Source of the DNA: Methanolobus chelungpuianus | Lineage (GTDB): Archaea; Halobacteriota; Methanosarcinia; Methanosarcinales; Methanosarcinaceae | DNA: 64,000 bases | Direction of reading: 5' to 3' | NCBI RefSeq assembly: GCF_024500045.1 | Contig: NZ_JTEO01000011.1 | Span: 1-64,000 of the forward strand | Part shown: positions 19,011-27,204 of the stretch, one piece after another | How the letters are laid out: the number at the start of each line of letters is the position of its first letter | Numbering within the stretch: position 1 is the stretch's first letter | Notes under the pieces: generated by a model | Database searches by the model: none | What the model was told of the DNA's origin: nothing | What the model saw: only the letters and a program-made list of their open reading frames with translations | Translations under genes and position numbers: made by a program

Positions 19011-20417
19011 TTGAATAAGTCCAGTAATTATGATGATTCCCAGGGCACGCCTTACATGTACTCCCATAATAGTGCAAGCGGCAGCTTTGACCCTGAGAAC
19101 ATTGAAACGGGCCACACAGTTTCTTCTGACAGGGAAACGGGAATCGAGTTTGTCAGGGAGATCATCCCGCAGCCAGCAGGTCAGGTGGGAGCTGATGGGC
19201 CTCTTCCGCCGACGGAAATTATTATCGTCGGAACCGCCCACGTATCCGAAAAGAGTGTCAGGGAAGTCAATGACACCATAAGTCGTGTAAAACCCGATAT
19301 TGTTGCTGTGGAATTATGCCGGGCCAGGTATGAGTCCATCAAGGGCAATGTGCAGAATGCCCAGATCCCTGTGAAAGAACTGCTCAAGGGGGGTAAGATC
19401 TACTTCTATATCGTGCACATGCTGCTCGCCCATATCCAGAAGAAGTTTGCTGACCAGATGGGTATCCAGCCCGGAGCCGAGATGATCGGAGCCATCGAGG
19501 CCGCGGAAGCCAGTGGTGCGCAGGTCCTGCTCATTGACAGGAATGTGCAGGTCACTCTCCAGCGTTTCTGGAGCAAGATGGGATTCATTGAGAAGATAAA
19601 GATGATGGGAGGCCTTCTTGCTGCAGTGCTGGGTATTGGCGGCACCAAGAACATAGATATGGATACAATCACCAACCAGGATATAGTATCGGTCCTTGTC
19701 GAGGAGTTCAGGGGCAGCTCCCCCAATGCTGTCAAGGTACTTATCGATGAGAGGGATGCCTACATGGCCAGGAACCTCTTGAGGGCCGCCGGCACCGGAG
19801 GAAAGAAGATCGTCGCTGTTGTAGGGGCAGGTCACAGGGCCGGCATCCAGCGTTATCTTGAGAATCCGGCCTCCCTTCCCAAGGTGGAATATGACGTCGA
19901 AGCTCCAAAGAAACGCTTCAGCCTTGCCAAGCTGCTGGGATTTGCCATCGTAGGTATTGCCATTGCGACCTTTATACTGCTCCTGCTGTCAGGCGTTCCG
20001 TTTGAGACGATGATGGTCGCCTTTGCCTGGTGGTTCATCATCAACGGCGTGCTCAGTGCAGCAGGCGCCCTGCTTGCCAGGGGACATCCGTACTCCGTGC
20101 TCACGGCCTTTTCGGTGGCCTGGCTGACATCCCTGAATCCCATGATGGCTGCAGGCTGGTTCGCAGGACTCACCGAGGCGAAGTACCGCAATCCCACAAC
20201 TGATGATTTCAAGACTTTGATAGATGCTGACTCCACCAGCGAGATGATGAGCAACAACCTCTTCAGGGTCATACTGGTGGCAGCACTGGCAAACCTCGGT
20301 AGCATGGCCGGCACATTCCTGGGAGTCTACGTGATGCTTGAAGTCACAGGAATAGACCCTAAGGCAATGATACAGGCAGGGATAAGTGCAGGTCTGACAG
20401 CCTTGGGACTGGGATGA
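19011..20417 (+). CDS. TraB/TIKI-family membrane protein
   Basis: A 468-residue protein with a TraB (pheromone shutdown/TIKI-like) domain starting at about residue 66 (IIIVGTAHVSEKSVREVN) and several C-terminal membrane helices from about 308 on. The conserved GTAHVSE and GAGHRAGI motifs are typical of the family, whose eukaryotic TIKI relatives are metalloproteases; the archaeal function is not established. The TTG start at 19011 is uncertain because GAGGATGAG is very close to it and the first 60 residues are low-complexity. An ATG at 19056 is an alternative. It follows the M50 protease by 28 bases and may share its transcript. Confidence 0.82.
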   Translation: MNKSSNYDDSQGTPYMYSHNSASGSFDPENIETGHTVSSDRETGIEFVREIIPQPAGQVGADGPLPPTEIIIVGTAHVSEKSVREVNDTISRVKPDIVAVELCRARYESIKGNVQNAQIPVKELLKGGKIYFYIVHMLLAHIQKKFADQMGIQPGAEMIGAIEAAEASGAQVLLIDRNVQVTLQRFWSKMGFIEKIKMMGGLLAAVLGIGGTKNIDMDTITNQDIVSVLVEEFRGSSPNAVKVLIDERDAYMARNLLRAAGTGGKKIVAVVGAGHRAGIQRYLENPASLPKVEYDVEAPKKRFSLAKLLGFAIVGIAIATFILLLLSGVPFETMMVAFAWWFIINGVLSAAGALLARGHPYSVLTAFSVAWLTSLNPMMAAGWFAGLTEAKYRNPTTDDFKTLIDADSTSEMMSNNLFRVILVAALANLGSMAGTFLGVYVMLEVTGIDPKAMIQAGISAGLTALGLG

Positions 20418-20424
20418 CTCAGTA

Positions 20425-21021
20425 TTATTTCTTTTTTGAGATCACAGGGATATCAGGCATATTGTCATAAAGCTCAGCGTAGTTGTTGTACCTGCTTAGT
20501 GCTTCGACAATGACCGGAAGCGGGTCCGCCCATATCTCTGGCAGGTCAGCCTCTCCTTCTGCTTTTATATAATACGCCAGCTGCTCGTGGGGCGGGCAGA
20601 ACTGTGCATTCACTCCTTCCTTGCTTCCCCTGGGATCCGCACGATACCATCCGATCCCCTCCAGATACACGGCGTTGAGTCCGTGCAGGCAAAACGGAGC
20701 ACCGTCATCGTTCCTGCTCAGGCGCTGGTAGCAGAGCCCTGCAGGTATGGAGTTTGCCCTGAGGAGGGCTGCCAGCAGGTGACTTTTTGCATAACAGTAG
20801 CCTGTGCCATGCTCGAGAACCTCCGAGGCCTTCAGCGTGACCGGGTTCATCCGGTAATCGTGGCTGTGCCTGATCTCGTCCCGGACCCACTCAAAACAGC
20901 TTCTGGATATTTCCATGGGTTCCTTGCTGTCCCCTGCGATCTCCTTTGCCTTCTTCAGGATAGCGGTGTGGTTCCAGTCTATGATAGGTGTCGGTCTGAG
21001 ATACTCTTCAAGTGATGCCAT
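20425..21021 (-). CDS. Transglutaminase-like cysteine protease-fold protein
   Basis: A 198-residue protein with the transglutaminase core: nucleophile Cys in HGTGYCYAKSHLL, His in CLHGLNAVYL and Asp in WYRADPRG. All three catalytic residues are present, so it is probably an active hydrolase or transferase. It has no signal peptide, so a cytoplasmic role is likely, and its substrate is unknown. It lies 48 bases downstream of ftr on the same strand and could be read from the ftr promoter. Convergent with the TraB-like gene, only seven bases away. Confidence 0.82.
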   Translation of the reverse strand: MASLEEYLRPTPIIDWNHTAILKKAKEIAGDSKEPMEISRSCFEWVRDEIRHSHDYRMNPVTLKASEVLEHGTGYCYAKSHLLAALLRANSIPAGLCYQRLSRNDDGAPFCLHGLNAVYLEGIGWYRADPRGSKEGVNAQFCPPHEQLAYYIKAEGEADLPEIWADPLPVIVEALSRYNNYAELYDNMPDIPVISKKK

Positions 21022-21069
21022 GATTCCTGATGAAGATATGAATGAAAAAAGAAGTAAGAAGAAAGAACC

Positions 21070-21966
21070 TCATACGAGGTCTTTCAGGTGGAACTGGAAT
21101 TTGCCGAGCTTGCCGCCGTAGTTGCCTGCGGTGATCTTCTTGACGCCGGGGACTGTGGTGGCTGCCTTGATACCGACCTGCATGGCCTTCTTGATAGAGG
21201 CTTCGTCAAGGCCGTTGATGACCAGCTCGAACACTGCCTTCACATCGGCAGGGATCTCGGTGCCTTCAACCTTGTCCCTGATGGTCGGGCAGAACTTCTC
21301 GTTGGCAGTTGCCTTCATGAACTTGGCGTACTTGTTGGAGCCTGCCTTGGAGCCGCTGGCAACTATGCCTCCCGGGAAGGGGGTGATGGTGCCTTCGAGT
21401 TCCTTGATGGTGTCCACGGCTACCTCTGCTGCCGTGAGTGCGGTCATCTGGCTGTCACCGAAGATGAAGAAGTTACCGCCTGCGATACCTGCAACTGCGC
21501 CGATGTTCTCTTCCACAAGGAAGTCCCCGCCCATGATGGGGATGCTGTGCATCTTGCGGCCTTCTATTTCCTTTACGGACTCCATGCCGTCCCCGAAGAA
21601 TTTCAGCTTGAAGCCGACATTGAACTGCTTCTCGGCTGCCGGGAGGCCGTTAAAGACTGCTGTTGTCGGGGCTGTGAGCACGCACTGCCCGAGGCGCTCA
21701 AGGAGCTGGTGCTCCAGTGCATCGTATCCGAAGGTGCATATCTGGATATAGTATCCCGGCCTTCCGTCGGGTGTCTCCTGGGGGCTTGCGTATCTCTCGA
21801 TGCCTGCCTCGGCGGGGCACATGATAACAGATGTACCGAACCCTGTTGCTTCCAGTGCTGCGACTTCTGCCCAGCGCTTTGTTGCTGCCGTGATGAGCAC
21901 TCTTGCGATCTTGATCGAAAACGCTTCAGCAAAAGTATCTTCTATTTCTACTCCGTTGATTTCCAT
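21070..21966 (-). CDS. ftr: Formylmethanofuran:tetrahydromethanopterin formyltransferase
   Basis: Transfers the formyl group from methanofuran to tetrahydromethanopterin (or tetrahydrosarcinapterin), the second C1 step of CO2 reduction, running in reverse during methyl oxidation. The 298 residues match the family length, and the whole sequence from [16 protein letters not shown] to the C-terminus is family-typical. The ATG follows AAAGGGATC. Upstream is a TATA-like TTAATATAAG near 22016-22025, preceded by a perfect inverted repeat at 22045-22061. A transglutaminase-like gene follows. Confidence 0.96.
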   Translation of the reverse strand: MEINGVEIEDTFAEAFSIKIARVLITAATKRWAEVAALEATGFGTSVIMCPAEAGIERYASPQETPDGRPGYYIQICTFGYDALEHQLLERLGQCVLTAPTTAVFNGLPAAEKQFNVGFKLKFFGDGMESVKEIEGRKMHSIPIMGGDFLVEENIGAVAGIAGGNFFIFGDSQMTALTAAEVAVDTIKELEGTITPFPGGIVASGSKAGSNKYAKFMKATANEKFCPTIRDKVEGTEIPADVKAVFELVINGLDEASIKKAMQVGIKAATTVPGVKKITAGNYGGKLGKFQFHLKDLV

Positions 21967-21998
21967 AATGATCCCTTTTTAAAGCCTTATATCAGGTT

Positions 21999-22018
21999 TA
22001 AGCTTACTTCCAAGCTTA
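21999..22018. promoter_or_regulatory. ftr leader inverted repeat next to TATA box
   Basis: TAAGCTT (21999-22005) and AAGCTTA (22012-22018) form an inverted repeat that overlaps the end of the TATA-like element of ftr and lies around the expected transcription start. Confidence 0.35.
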
Positions 22019-22044
22019 TATTAATCCGGAATTTGCCATAGAGA

Positions 22045-22061
22045 GTTACGTGCAACGTAAC
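22045..22061. promoter_or_regulatory. Perfect 17-base inverted repeat upstream of ftr
   Basis: GTTACGTGCAACGTAAC has two perfect 7-base arms and a 3-base centre. It lies about 25-30 bases upstream of the ftr TATA-like element, a position typical of an archaeal activator site. Confidence 0.55.
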
Positions 22062-22115
22062 AACTACAGCATATTAGAACACTATTGCAGTACATATATC
22101 CTTCGAAAAGGGGGC

Positions 22116-23792
22116 CTACTGTCCGCCTGAGCTTCTGTAGGTCTTCTCAAAGAGCGCGAACATTTCCCTGTCCAGCTCCCTGTACTTGGCTATCTCGAAA
22201 ACAGCATCATTGACCAGTACTGCAAGTGACTCCCTTTGAGACAGGCCAGCCAGGGTCTTGGAGGACATGGCGGTGGACTCAACCATCTGCTCCTTGATAG
22301 AGGCCTCACACACCTGCATCAGAGCATTTACGGATGCTGAGGCTTCCTCATCCAGGTTCCTGTCAGCAGCACACAGGCACAGATGCTCAATATGTGAGAT
22401 GACGGCAGAAACCTTGTCATCAGAATGCTTCCTCGCGGCGGTGACGCCAATATCCTTAAGGCAGCCTGCTACCTCAGGGTATGAGTGCTCACCGAATATG
22501 TCTCCGGTCTCCCTCAGTGCAGCGATCACTGTCCGGAGAGCATCATCCCTCTTCCTGTCAGATGATTCCTGTACGGCTTTTATGCAGATGTCCCGGAGAG
22601 CTATGATTATATGCTTTTCAGCAGCTTCCAGCCTGTTCTCCTTCACCGCGGCTGCGATACCGACAAGAGCCTTGCGCACATGCTCAAGTGTGCTGACATC
22701 CTTATTAGCTGCGGCATCCAGTGCAACCGATCTGAGGAAACTGACTGCCTTTTCCACAGGCTCGATCATCTTCTGCCTGGCCGCTGTCTGGCCTATCCTG
22801 CCTGCGGATATAACGAACTCGTGCCTGGGAGTGGAATCCTGGCTGCCGGCCAGGGCACTGTACACACCCTTAAGCGTGTTTGCGCTTTTCACGAGGTATA
22901 TCCTGCTTTCCGGATCAATGTCGTCCCTTACCTTGTAGGTTGTGAAGAGATTGTGCATATGCTCTATTATCTGGAGCACTGCACCTTCCATATTCCTTTC
23001 GGCGCACTTGATACCCAGATCCCCGAAAGTGCTCACGATCTCTTTTGTGGCATTGATCTTATTCTCTTCATCCGTAAAGGTCCCCAGCCTGTAGAGATGC
23101 GCATTCAGGTGCCTGATTACCAGGGAATTCTTTCCCTCAGACAGAAGTACTGTTGCTCCAAGTGCTGCAAGAGCACGTATTCCCTTTATTGCGGTAAGCT
23201 CATCGTTATTTCTCAAGGCCCCGCGAATGATATCGATAACCGGTTGAAGGGGATCGAAGGCTGACTTGCCGCTATCTATCCTTCTGTAGTCCTCGTTCAT
23301 CTGGTAAGTATTAAGGTCCTTTGTGATGTCAAGGAAATCCTGGTCTATCCTTTCGTTACTGAGATAATCCGCAAAGAGGAAGCCTGCAACAGAAAGCAGC
23401 AGAGAGGCTGCAAGCAGCATTATTATCCCGGTAATATCGGCAGTCCCCAGGACATGCAGTATTGACAGGGAGAGTATAAAGGCTCCGAGGATGTAAGAGA
23501 ATGTGCTTCCCAGAACTTCATTCCTGCCCGGCAGCCAGAGGCATATTGCCCAGATGACTGCAAAGCCAGCGGCAAACAGGATGTTGCTGTAGAAGTACTC
23601 CATTTCCTGGCTTCTCAGCAGTGTGATAATGAATGCAAGCTGGATCGCGATCGCACCTATGGCCAGGTCCGCACCTATATCCCTGATGCCTATCTTCAGC
23701 TTGTTCTTTGCAATGATATCAATGAGCAGGAAAGTTGCTATGACGCCAATTATCAGCCCGGTGTCAACGACATTTGTGATCAGGATCTGCAT
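22116..23792 (-). CDS. Membrane protein with long helical cytoplasmic domain, function unknown
   Basis: A 558-residue protein that I do not recognise. About five membrane helices lie in the first 150 residues (for example IIGVIATFLLIDIIA and IGAIAIQLAFIITLL), followed by some 400 residues rich in alanine, glutamate and regularly spaced hydrophobic residues that look like HEAT- or TPR-type helical repeats. I chose ATG 23792 because an AT-rich TATA-like tract lies about 25-30 bases before it, predicting a leaderless mRNA; a longer frame starts at 23843. It stands alone between ftr and a divergent zinc-ribbon gene. A scaffolding or sensing role at the membrane is possible but is only a guess. 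Confidence 0.65.
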   Translation of the reverse strand: MQILITNVVDTGLIIGVIATFLLIDIIAKNKLKIGIRDIGADLAIGAIAIQLAFIITLLRSQEMEYFYSNILFAAGFAVIWAICLWLPGRNEVLGSTFSYILGAFILSLSILHVLGTADITGIIMLLAASLLLSVAGFLFADYLSNERIDQDFLDITKDLNTYQMNEDYRRIDSGKSAFDPLQPVIDIIRGALRNNDELTAIKGIRALAALGATVLLSEGKNSLVIRHLNAHLYRLGTFTDEENKINATKEIVSTFGDLGIKCAERNMEGAVLQIIEHMHNLFTTYKVRDDIDPESRIYLVKSANTLKGVYSALAGSQDSTPRHEFVISAGRIGQTAARQKMIEPVEKAVSFLRSVALDAAANKDVSTLEHVRKALVGIAAAVKENRLEAAEKHIIIALRDICIKAVQESSDRKRDDALRTVIAALRETGDIFGEHSYPEVAGCLKDIGVTAARKHSDDKVSAVISHIEHLCLCAADRNLDEEASASVNALMQVCEASIKEQMVESTAMSSKTLAGLSQRESLAVLVNDAVFEIAKYRELDREMFALFEKTYRSSGGQ

Positions 23793-23987
23793 AGAACTAT
23801 ATCTTCTATTTTTAATTATATATATATATTGAAAAGATAGCAACCTTACCTCTGTTCAGGCCTCATGACCCGGTTCACATGTATCTGTTGTGAAAAGTAC
23901 ATCCCGAAAGATTAAGGATATCTGTGGGAAAACCGGACGACCATAGCAATGTTTATCTATATCCGCTCGCTCTGAACCTATTAACAG

Positions 23988-24338
23988 GTGACGCAAAGGA
24001 ATGATATCGATAGAACGTATTACAGGGAAGTCACCGGATCTGACTGGCGCAGGGCCTTCCTGTACATTCTTGCATACTCTGTCATGCTCATCACTGCATC
24101 GGCTTTGCTGCTGCCTGAAAACTGGCTTCTCTGGCTTGCGGTAATCGCTCTTGGGACCTACCTCCTGATTGTGTGGCATACGGAGAACTATGCATATCAG
24201 TGTTCCAATTGCGGCAAAAGTTTCGGTATATCCGTCATTACCAACTTGCTGGGGCCAAACGGGGGCACAAGAAAGTACCTTAAATGTCCTGATTGTGGCA
24301 AACGCTCCTGGGCCAGGATACTGGCCAAAAGGAAATGA
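23988..24338 (+). CDS. Small membrane protein with C-terminal zinc ribbon
   Basis: A 116-residue protein with a basic N-terminus, two membrane helices (about 24-65) and a zinc ribbon with CSNCGKSFG and CPDCGKRSW, four cysteines arranged as two CxxC knuckles. The GTG start is supported mainly by frame; the ribosome site is poor. No specific function is known. Divergent from the membrane protein gene to its left, and the last gene before the AT-rich segment. Confidence 0.7.
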   Translation: MTQRNDIDRTYYREVTGSDWRRAFLYILAYSVMLITASALLLPENWLLWLAVIALGTYLLIVWHTENYAYQCSNCGKSFGISVITNLLGPNGGTRKYLKCPDCGKRSWARILAKRK

Positions 24339-24365
24339 TCAGCTGCTTCGATGCATTCTGGCATA

Positions 24366-24428
24366 TCAGACTTTTCTCAGATTAACCCAGAAGATGCTGC
24401 TCCTGCCCAGGGATTGTCGTCAACATTT
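24366..24428 (-). pseudogene. Remnant of a histidine kinase C-terminus
   Basis: On the minus strand this segment encodes, after one frame correction, DNP then GRSSIFWVNLRKV and a stop. It closely matches the C-terminal end of the kinase gene at 29203-30807 (DDNPLGRGSIFWVALKK), and the nucleotide match CCCAGAAGATGCTGC is also visible directly. No ATPase domain precedes it, so it is a decayed fragment, marking past duplication or recombination at the edge of the AT-rich segment. Confidence 0.6.
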
Positions 24429-24904
24429 CATGGTAAGTGAATAGTGTACTTTCTATAAACATTTAGAGCAGTTAAAATTTCATTGCTGCCTAAGTATCCT
24501 TTGCCATCTCAATCTCGTAAAGCAGATAGGTGACATCCAGCTTTCATGTGATCCTTTAAAACTAAATTATTTTACCACAAAAAATAATTTTTTTAAAAAC
24601 ATAGGATTAATTGAGTTTAAAATCTGCATTTACTAATGCAAAACACAAAAAAATTGTTCAATTAAGAATTATTTCTAGTATAAGCTTAAATTTCATTATG
24701 TAATCTAAAATAAATTTTATAAATAAAAAAAAATTAAAAATTATTTTATAGAACTACCCACTTGTTACATATGTGTGAGGAGTCCAGGCAGATTTGACGA
24801 TGAGACTGAACTCCTCATGCCCAAAGGCATGGTTATGTTTTGCTTTAATTAGCATTAAAGCTTGCGTGATCTTGCCTCAGAATAAGTACAAAAGAGGTAA
24901 GAAA
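24429..24904. promoter_or_regulatory. AT-rich gene-free stretch and 5' leader of the secreted-protein gene
   Basis: Nearly 500 bases with no convincing gene. From 24550 to 24760 the DNA is almost entirely A and T, and several TATA-like elements could serve as promoters. The leader then contains two hairpins (24777-24816 and 24816-24831). The composition differs sharply from flanking genes. Confidence 0.5.
24777..24831 (+). other. Two adjacent hairpins in the leader
   Basis: GAGGAGT (24777-24783) pairs with ACTCCTC (24810-24816). Right after it CATGCC (24816-24821) pairs perfectly with GGCATG (24826-24831) around CAAA. They share base 24816, so they abut or compete. They lie about 75 bases before the secreted-protein ATG. 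Confidence 0.45.
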
Positions 24905-25591
24905 ATGAAGAATAACAGAATAAGAATTGCTTCGCTGTTAATGGCGATGCTGATTTTAAGCATGGTTTTTGTACCTGCAGTTAGTGCTAAGGCAGAAGTG
25001 TCTAATGTTGAAAAGGAAGTAGAGAAAAAAGTCAAAGATATTACAGATTTATCGCAAGACTTAGAGATAGAATGGGTCACTAATACGGAATCACAAAAAG
25101 AATATTATGCAACTGCTCAAATAGATGGAGAATATAAAACCTATTTTGCAAGTCATTGGCAAGAAGAAATTGATGGAAAGGCTGTATGGAGATTTAACAT
25201 AGTTGAAGTAAATGAAGAAAAATCAATTACAGCATCCAGTATTTCTTTTGGCAAGGGTTCCTACTACTGGACAGATAGTTCTGGGCTCCATCTGCATTTT
25301 AGTTCAACAGATAAGCAGTCGATCAAAGAAATGTCACAAGCAACGATGGTGCTAGTAGCTGCTATTATTGTGGCAGTATGCCCACCAGTTGGAGCATATG
25401 CGACTGTTTTTATAGCTGCCCTAGCTATAGTAATAATAGCGGTTGATTATATCGAATCAAACTCAGATGGAAGTATAGATGTATATATCTCGTACACTCA
25501 GTTGGCCTTAATTCCAGTTTATGTTCTTAAGTCAGGAACACAATACCTTTCTGTGAAAATAGGGTCACATTATTATAAAGTACCATTATGA
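24905..25591 (+). CDS. Secreted protein with hydrophobic hairpin, function unknown (bacteriocin-like candidate)
   Basis: A 228-residue protein with a clear Sec signal peptide (basic KNNRIRIA, hydrophobic core, cleavage near AVSAKA). It has a charged domain (about 30-140) and a hydrophobic pair of segments around residues 150-180 (MVLVAAIIVAVCPPVGAYA and the following FIAALAIVIIAVDYI). A short beta-rich tail ends in YYKVPL. ATG 24905 follows GAGGTAAG. I do not recognise the family. A secreted precursor with an internal hydrophobic hairpin, a following 60-residue membrane protein and a subtilase are reminiscent of bacteriocin, immunity and processing genes, but this is inference. Low GC (20 of 60 in one hand-counted line, 25021-25080) suggests transfer. 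Confidence 0.65.
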   Translation: MKNNRIRIASLLMAMLILSMVFVPAVSAKAEVSNVEKEVEKKVKDITDLSQDLEIEWVTNTESQKEYYATAQIDGEYKTYFASHWQEEIDGKAVWRFNIVEVNEEKSITASSISFGKGSYYWTDSSGLHLHFSSTDKQSIKEMSQATMVLVAAIIVAVCPPVGAYATVFIAALAIVIIAVDYIESNSDGSIDVYISYTQLALIPVYVLKSGTQYLSVKIGSHYYKVPL

Positions 25592-25636
25592 AGATAATCT
25601 ATGAATTATCTTCTTTTTTTAGAAGGAGGTAAACAA

Positions 25637-25819
25637 ATGAAACCATTGATTTGGAAAATATTCTCTATTTTTCTGCTATTCATCCAGTTATTGATATATT
25701 TAAATATAAATTCATGGGAAGCACAAGCAAAATTAGGATTCGGTGAACTTGTATTTGCTGTCGGGTTGTTTTTGGGACTACTATTAGGTATATCATTAAT
25801 GAACGCAATTGGTAAGTAG
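25637..25819 (+). CDS. 60-residue two-helix membrane protein
   Basis: Two membrane helices (WKIFSIFLLFIQLLIYLNI and LVFAVGLFLGLLLGISLM) are joined by a short polar loop. ATG 25637 follows AGAAGGAGGTAAAC, one of the best ribosome sites in the window, which argues for real translation. It starts 45 bases after the secreted-protein gene in the same direction. Position and shape would fit an immunity or export partner for that protein; no homologue is recognised. Confidence 0.6.
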   Translation: MKPLIWKIFSIFLLFIQLLIYLNINSWEAQAKLGFGELVFAVGLFLGLLLGISLMNAIGK

Positions 25820-25910
25820 CCAAAACTATAAGCTGTTTAAGGGTGACAACATTCATGCTCGAAGGAAAGCAATTATTGCATCGGGCTTTTATTACTAGAT
25901 GGGTGAAAAA

Positions 25911-27011
25911 GTGAGTACAAAAGTAATGTACTTGACGATTATCCTGATTGTTTTATTGGCAACTCCTGTTGAATCCAAACCTGTAATAATAGGATTCAAG
26001 GAGAAAGTAAACCCAATAGTCATTGAAGCATACATGATAACAAATTATACAATGCATAAAGAGATTAAAGCGATTTCTACTGACATCTCAGAATCCACTT
26101 TTTGCAAACTCAGAACTGACAAAAATATTCGTTATGTAGAGGATGATATTACAGTTCATGTCGAAAAAAAGAATTTGCAACCACTTCAAGAAGCTGAGTG
26201 GGGAATTTATTGCGTAAATGCACCTCAAGCGTGGACAAATTGCACCGGAAAAGGTGTAAAAATAGCCATTATCGACACAGGCATCAGCAAAAAGCATCCC
26301 GATCTTACTGTAAGTGGAGGAGTGAATCTAGTAGGTACAGCACAAAATAAAAAGTGGGATGATGACAATGGGCATGGCACACATGTTGCTGGTATAACTG
26401 GTGCTTGTAATAACTCAATAGGGGTTGTAGGTGTAGCATATGATTCCGAATTATATGCAGTCAAAGTTTTGGATAGTAATGGCAATGGACAGATATCAGA
26501 TGTAATAGAAGGCATAGAATGGGCTATGGAAAATGATATGGACATAATTTCCTTGAGCCTTGGTACTAACCTATACTCACAGGCGTTGGAAGATGCTTGT
26601 GAAGTTGCTTACAACTCAGATATTCTCTTAGTTGCCGCAGCAGGTAATAGTGGGAACGGAAACCCGGATACAAATGATGTTGATTATCCTGCTAAATTTG
26701 ATTCCGTAATAGCCGTTGCAGCGATAGACTGCAATAATGATACATCAATCTGGAGTGCGGACGGAACCGAAGTAGAGTTAGCTGCACCTGGTGTTGATAT
26801 TTACTCTACTTATTTAGAAGAAGGCTATTTTACTAGTAGCGGTACATCAATGGCAGCACCTTTTGTAAGTGGTGTTGCCGCACTGATTAAAAGCGAAAAT
26901 CCGTCTTTCAGTTCAGAGGAAATTCGAAATCTACTGGCTTATAATGCAGTTGATTTGGGAGCTATCGGGAAAGATGGAACTTTTGGATTTGGACTGGTGC
27001 AGGCGGGTTGA
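25911..27011 (+). CDS. Secreted subtilisin-family serine protease
   Basis: A protease of about 366 residues with a hydrophobic signal peptide, an I9-like propeptide (PVIIGFKEKVNP to about residue 85) and an S8 catalytic domain. Asp is in IAIIDTGIS, His in GHGTHVAGI and Ser in GTSMAAPFVSGVAAL; all three are present. I prefer the GTG at 25911 because GGGTGA precedes it. An ATG at 25899 or 25926 is possible. It is AT-rich like the two genes before it and could process the secreted protein 300 bases upstream. It lacks the PKD-type C-terminal domain of the other subtilase in this window. Confidence 0.9.
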   Translation: MSTKVMYLTIILIVLLATPVESKPVIIGFKEKVNPIVIEAYMITNYTMHKEIKAISTDISESTFCKLRTDKNIRYVEDDITVHVEKKNLQPLQEAEWGIYCVNAPQAWTNCTGKGVKIAIIDTGISKKHPDLTVSGGVNLVGTAQNKKWDDDNGHGTHVAGITGACNNSIGVVGVAYDSELYAVKVLDSNGNGQISDVIEGIEWAMENDMDIISLSLGTNLYSQALEDACEVAYNSDILLVAAAGNSGNGNPDTNDVDYPAKFDSVIAVAAIDCNNDTSIWSADGTEVELAAPGVDIYSTYLEEGYFTSSGTSMAAPFVSGVAALIKSENPSFSSEEIRNLLAYNAVDLGAIGKDGTFGFGLVQAG

Positions 27012-27032
27012 ATTAGAAGTTAGTGAAAGAGC

Positions 27033-27100
27033 GCAAAGGTGCAGGAAAGCGAAGACGCAGAGAAATTCCCTTACGTCTTTACATCCTGGAATCCTTGCGT
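27033..27100. repeat. Degenerate long inverted repeat after the subtilase
   Basis: The left arm (27033-27060, with CGCAA, CAGGA and AAGACG blocks) matches the reverse complement of the right arm (27073-27100, with CGTCTT, TCCTG and TTGCG) in the same order. Such imperfect inverted repeats resemble short mobile or relic elements. It sits at the right boundary of the AT-rich segment. Confidence 0.4.
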
Positions 27101-27171
27101 TTATTCTTATTGAAATAGGTTTTCTACGGAACTGAAATTTGTTTTTCCTGGTGTTTTCGATTCAAATATTG

Positions 27172-27204
27172 AGAAAAGAAAAAGCCGGGAATCGTCAGAT
27201 TCCC
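27172..27204 (-). terminator. Terminator of cooS
   Basis: Read on the minus strand, GGGAATC and GATTCCC pair around a 4-base loop containing the cooS stop codon. GGCTTTTTCTTTTC follows. Confidence 0.75.

Noticed and set aside
21088-22041. 317-codon open frame opposite ftr
   Set aside because: A cysteine- and leucine-rich shadow of the highly conserved ftr gene.
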